A stretch of DNA of 9,789 bases from an uncultured Actinomycetes bacterium. GTDB taxonomy: Bacteria; Actinomycetota; Thermoleophilia; Miltoncostaeales; Miltoncostaeaceae. The translations under genes and the position numbers were made by a program. The stretch spans positions 1 through 9,789 of the forward strand of contig CALMEC010000482.1 of assembly GCA_937862675.1 (NCBI GenBank), read 5' to 3'. The notes beneath the pieces are model-generated. The model was not told the origin of the DNA, did no database searches, and saw only the letters and a program-made list of their open reading frames with translations. Positions 6,649 to 9,789 of the stretch are shown piece by piece (the first letter of the stretch is position 1; every line of letters starts with the position of its first letter).

Positions 6649-8021
6649 AGCAGCATCTCGCGCGGATCGTGCAGGAGCTCCGCGAGCCGCGTGGTGAAGC
6701 GGGCGGCCTGCGCCCCGTCGATGACACGGTGATCGTACGAGAGGGAGAGCGGAAGCATCAGGCGCGGGTCGAACGAGCGCCCGTTCCACACCGGCGTCGT
6801 CCGGGACCGGGAGACCCCGAGGATCGCGACCTCGGGTGCGTTGATGATCGGGGTGAAGGCCGTCCCGCCGATCCCGCCCAGACTCGAGACGGTGAACGTC
6901 CCGCCCTGCATCTGCTCGCGGGTGATGGACCCGTCACGGGCGGCAGCCGAGAGGATCGCCAGCTCACGTGCGATCCCGAGCAAGCCTTTGCGGTCCACAT
7001 CGCGGATCACGGGGACCATGAGGCCGGCCGGCGTGTCGGCCGCGAAGCCCAGGTGGTAGTGGCGCTTGAGGATGAGCTCCTCACCGTCGAGCGAGCTGTT
7101 GACGGCGGGGAACTCACGAAGCGCGACGGAGCACGCCTTGAGCAGGAGCGACACCATCGTGACCTTGACACCGTCGCCCTCGTGCTCGGCGTTGACCTCA
7201 CGGCGGAACGCCTCGAGGTCGGTGATGTCGGCCTCGTCGAACTGGGTGACGTGCGGTATCGCGATCCAGTTGCGGGCCAGCGCCGGCCCGGAGATCCGCG
7301 CGATCCGCGACAGGGGGACGCGCTCCACCTCGCCGAACGCCGCGAAGTCCGGGGTCGGCCATGCCGGCAGGCCGGCGAGCACGGGGGCACCGGACGCCCC
7401 GGCCCCCTGACCCGACTCGCGTGCCGCCCGGGCGACGTCCTCCAGCGTGATGCGCCCGGCGCGGCCGGTCCCCTCGACATCTGCGAGATCGATGCCGAGC
7501 TCACGTGCGGCACGCCGTGCCGCGGGACCCGCAGCCGGCCGACCGTCGGCCGGCGCGGCGGTGCGGGGGGTCTGAGCGGATTCGCTCCCGTTGCCGGAGG
7601 CCGCCTCATCTCTCCCGTCCTCCGTGGAGGACGACGCGGCGGACTCGTCGTCCGGCGGGGCCTTCTCCGCCGCGGCGTCATCGTCCGCGGTGGACGCGGC
7701 GTCGGCGTCCTTGGACGTCTGCTCGTCGGCCGAGCCGGCGTCGGCGTCATCGTCGGCATCGGACGTGTCACCGTCGTCCGACCCCCCGGACAGCGTGAGG
7801 ATCAGATCCCCCTTTGAGACGTGATCGCCGGTCGAGACGGCGACCGACTCGACCACGCCACCCGCCGGGGCGGGGACCTCCATGGTCGCCTTGTCCGACT
7901 CGAGGACGATGAGGGAGTCGTTCTCCGCCACGGTGTCACCGGGCGACACCAGCACCTCGATCACCGGTACGTCGCTGAAGTCGCCGATGTCCGGTACGAC
8001 GATCTCGTTCACCGTAGCCAT
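6645..8021 (-). CDS. aceF: Dihydrolipoamide acetyltransferase (E2 of pyruvate dehydrogenase)
   Basis: A 458-residue core protein of the pyruvate dehydrogenase complex. It carries acetyl groups on lipoyl-lysine and transfers them to coenzyme A. One lipoyl domain (1-77) has its lipoylation site at Lys44 in ESDKATMEVPAP. A flexible linker (79-165) follows, then the peripheral subunit-binding domain (about 163-199: ARRAARELGIDLADVEGTGRAGRITLEDV). The acyltransferase domain (about 230-458) ends with SYDHRVIDGA, where His431 and Asp435 are the catalytic pair. It has one lipoyl domain, not the three of E. coli AceF. The linker is unusually acidic: 23 Asp/Glu in residues 81-140 and few prolines. Sequence style (VPDIGDFSDVPVIEV, GGIGGTAFTPIINAPEVAILG) resembles proteobacterial enzymes that partner homodimeric AceE. 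Its start overlaps the aceE end by 13 bases and is preceded by GGAGG. Confidence 0.95.
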   Translation of the reverse strand: MATVNEIVVPDIGDFSDVPVIEVLVSPGDTVAENDSLIVLESDKATMEVPAPAGGVVESVAVSTGDHVSKGDLILTLSGGSDDGDTSDADDDADAGSADEQTSKDADAASTADDDAAAEKAPPDDESAASSSTEDGRDEAASGNGSESAQTPRTAAPADGRPAAGPAARRAARELGIDLADVEGTGRAGRITLEDVARAARESGQGAGASGAPVLAGLPAWPTPDFAAFGEVERVPLSRIARISGPALARNWIAIPHVTQFDEADITDLEAFRREVNAEHEGDGVKVTMVSLLLKACSVALREFPAVNSSLDGEELILKRHYHLGFAADTPAGLMVPVIRDVDRKGLLGIARELAILSAAARDGSITREQMQGGTFTVSSLGGIGGTAFTPIINAPEVAILGVSRSRTTPVWNGRSFDPRLMLPLSLSYDHRVIDGAQAARFTTRLAELLHDPREMLL

Positions 8022-9789
8022 GGTGGTGCGACCTCCGTATCGATGTCGTAGCGATCGATGGCCTTCGCGACGGTGGCCGGTCCGACCACTCCGTCGTCGG
8101 CGAGTGCCGACAGGGCGGCCACCACGATGTGGTGGCGGTCGATCTCGAAGAAGCGCCGCAGATTGGCGCGCGTGTCACTGCGGCCGAATCCGTCGGTGCC
8201 GAGCACGTGGTACGTCGCCGGGACGTATGCGCGGATCCCGTCCGGCACGGCGCGCATCCAGTCGGTGGACGCGATGACCGGTCCCTCGCCACGGGCCAGC
8301 TGATCGGCGACGTACGCCGTCCGGGCGGGCTCGTGCGGGTGGAGCATGTTCCAGCGCTCGACCTCCATCGCCTCGCGTCGCAGCTCGGTGAAGCTGGTGA
8401 CGCTCCAGACATCCGCACCGACGCGGTTGTCCGTCTCCAGAAGGTCGGCCGCGTGAAGGACCTCGCGCAGGATGGTCCCCGAACCGAGGAGCTGAACCCG
8501 CGGCAGGTCCGGGGCCGCCTCGCGGATACGATGCATCCCCCGGACGATCCCGTCCGCCGCGCCCTCCGGCATGGCCGGCTGGGGGAGGTTCTCGTTGTGG
8601 ACGGTGAGGTAGGAGAAGCCCGGCTCCTGATCGGTGAGCATGCGGCGCATTCCGTCCTGGATGATGACCGCGACCTCGTAGGCGAACGACGGATCGTAGG
8701 ACCGGCAGTTCGGGATCGTCGACGCGTGGAGCAGGCTGTGGCCGTCGGCGTGCTGGAGCCCCTCCCCGTTCAGGGTCGTCCGGCCCGAGGTCCCGCCGAT
8801 GAGGAAGCCGCGGGCTCGCGAGTCGCCGGCGGCCCACAGCAGGTCACCGACCCGCTGGAAGCCGAACATCGAGTAGAAGGCGAAGAACGGGACCATCGTG
8901 ACGCCGGAGTTGGCGTAGGAGGTCGCTGCGGCGATCCAGGACGAGAGGGCGCCGGCCTCGCTGATCCCCTCCTGCAGCATCTGTCCCTTTACGTCCTCGC
9001 GGTAGAACATGAGCTGTGCGGCGTCCTCCGGGCTGTAGAGCTGCCCGATCTGGGAGAAGATCCCGAGCTGCCGGAACATCCCCTCCATGCCGAACGTGCG
9101 CGCCTCGTCCGCGACGATCGGGACCACCCGCTTGCCCACCGTCGCGTCCCGGAGGTTGACCGAGAGGGACCGGACGAACGCCATGGTGGTCGACACCTGT
9201 CGCTCACCGTGATCCTCCAGCAGGGGGCCGTACGCCTCGAGCGACGGCACCTCCAACGACTCCTCGACGGGGTGCCGGGCAGGAAGCGAACCGCCCAGGG
9301 CCTCGCGGTGCTCGCGGAGGTAGACCATCTCGGGGCTGTCGGCGGGCGGCGTGTAGAAGACCGCGTTGCGCGCATCCTCGTCGGACAGGGGGACCCGGAA
9401 CTTGTCGCGGAAGTGGAGGAGCGCCTCGCCCTTCATCTTCTTCTGCTGGTGCGTGATGTTCTGGGACTCGCCGGCGGCGCCCATCCCGTAGCCCTTGATC
9501 GTCTTCGCGAGGATCACCGTGGGCTGACCCGTGTGGCTCACGGCGGCGTGGTACGCGGCATAGACCTTGCGCGGACTGTGCCCGCCCCGGTTGAGACGCC
9601 AGATGTCCTCGTCGGACAGATGGGCCACCCGCTCCTTGAGCTCGGGGTACTTACCGAAGAACGCATCGCGGACGTACTGGGCGTCACGGGACTTGAACGC
9701 CTGATACTCCCCGTCGACGGCCTCCGTCATCCTGCGCCGCAGCAGACCGTCGTGGTCGGCGGCCAGAAGCGGGTCCCAGTTCTCGCCCC
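8009..9789 (-). CDS. aceE: Pyruvate dehydrogenase E1 component, homodimeric type (5' end outside the window)
   Basis: The C-terminal 592 residues of an AceE-type E1, which decarboxylates pyruvate with thiamine diphosphate and reductively acetylates the E2 lipoyl group. The family is about 890 residues, so roughly 300 N-terminal residues, including the first part of the cofactor domain, lie beyond the right edge. The frame is open to the last base (GENWDPLLAADHDGLLRRRM matches internal AceE sequence), so ATG at 9730 is not the start. Typical motifs run in order: GYGMGAAGESQNITHQQKKM (mobile active-site loop; its His is encoded at 9449-9451), IVADEARTFGMEG, GQMLQEGISE (conserved Glu at 8969-8971), FGFQRVGDLLWAAGD, GFLIGGTSGRTTLNGEGLQHADGHS and YRVLGTDGFGRSD-like HVLGTDGFGRSD near the end. 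No frameshift is seen. It is the first visible gene of the aceE-aceF-lpdA operon. Confidence 0.95.
   Translation of the reverse strand, partial: GENWDPLLAADHDGLLRRRMTEAVDGEYQAFKSRDAQYVRDAFFGKYPELKERVAHLSDEDIWRLNRGGHSPRKVYAAYHAAVSHTGQPTVILAKTIKGYGMGAAGESQNITHQQKKMKGEALLHFRDKFRVPLSDEDARNAVFYTPPADSPEMVYLREHREALGGSLPARHPVEESLEVPSLEAYGPLLEDHGERQVSTTMAFVRSLSVNLRDATVGKRVVPIVADEARTFGMEGMFRQLGIFSQIGQLYSPEDAAQLMFYREDVKGQMLQEGISEAGALSSWIAAATSYANSGVTMVPFFAFYSMFGFQRVGDLLWAAGDSRARGFLIGGTSGRTTLNGEGLQHADGHSLLHASTIPNCRSYDPSFAYEVAVIIQDGMRRMLTDQEPGFSYLTVHNENLPQPAMPEGAADGIVRGMHRIREAAPDLPRVQLLGSGTILREVLHAADLLETDNRVGADVWSVTSFTELRREAMEVERWNMLHPHEPARTAYVADQLARGEGPVIASTDWMRAVPDGIRAYVPATYHVLGTDGFGRSDTRANLRRFFEIDRHHIVVAALSALADDGVVGPATVAKAIDRYDIDTEVAPPWLR
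8032..8036 (-). promoter_or_regulatory. Ribosome binding site of aceF inside aceE
   Basis: GGAGG on the minus strand lies ten bases before the aceF ATG and within the last codons of aceE. This fixes the aceF start at 8021 and allows initiation in addition to coupling with aceE, whose stop lies 13 bases into aceF. Confidence 0.7.

Noticed and set aside
6649..6789. N-terminal extension of lpdA up to 6789
   Set aside because: The extra 47 residues overlap the end of aceF in another phase and resemble nothing. The family's N-terminus begins at GTG 6648, which overlaps the aceF stop as GTGA.
5137..7817. Long plus-strand open frames (5137-6288 and 6669-7817) over lpdA and aceF
   Set aside because: They are His/Arg/Asp-rich shadows of the real minus-strand genes; the minus strand carries all the catalytic motifs.
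9728..9730. ATG 9730 as the start of aceE
   Set aside because: The frame stays open and AceE-like to the window edge (GENWDPLL...), so this Met is internal and the gene is cut by the window.

Overview
The window is GC-rich, densely coded bacterial DNA. The host is most likely an actinobacterium or another high-GC lineage. The best evidence is a large membrane sensor with PP2C-phosphatase and HATPase domains followed by a STAS protein, an architecture typical of Actinobacteria. Two other parts look proteobacterial in type: a pyruvate dehydrogenase operon and a transketolase fragment. The assignment is therefore tentative.

Layout, left to right. (1) Positions 1-593, minus strand: a gene running off the left edge. 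Its first ~150 residues are the N-terminal part of an FMN-binding glutamate synthase family protein. It then switches, in frame, to the N-terminus of an E. coli-type transketolase. The switch lies in a seven-residue stretch (ANAIRAL, 132-152) that both families share. This is either a real gene fusion or, more likely, a chimeric join. A good sigma70-like promoter lies upstream (615-643). (2) 806-1408, plus: a Mn-type superoxide dismutase (sodA). (3) 1409-1741: a 333-base gene-free stretch with two hairpins behind sodA and a long inverted repeat in front of the next gene. (4) 1742-5073, plus: a 998-residue sensor/phosphatase/kinase protein and a 111-residue STAS anti-sigma-factor antagonist, overlapping by one base. 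Together they form a compact partner-switching module with no sigma factor visible nearby. (5) 5074-5235: a short convergent intergenic region with weak candidate terminators. (6) 5236-9789, minus: the operon aceE (5' end outside the window), aceF and lpdA, encoding the three enzymes of the pyruvate dehydrogenase complex, with overlapping gene ends.

Functionally the window joins oxidative-stress defence (superoxide to peroxide), a stress-type signalling switch, and entry of pyruvate into the TCA cycle as acetyl-CoA. I see no sequence evidence that these units are regulated together. I found no tRNA, rRNA, CRISPR array, insertion sequence or phage gene. The item most worth checking is the glutamate synthase-transketolase junction at the left edge.
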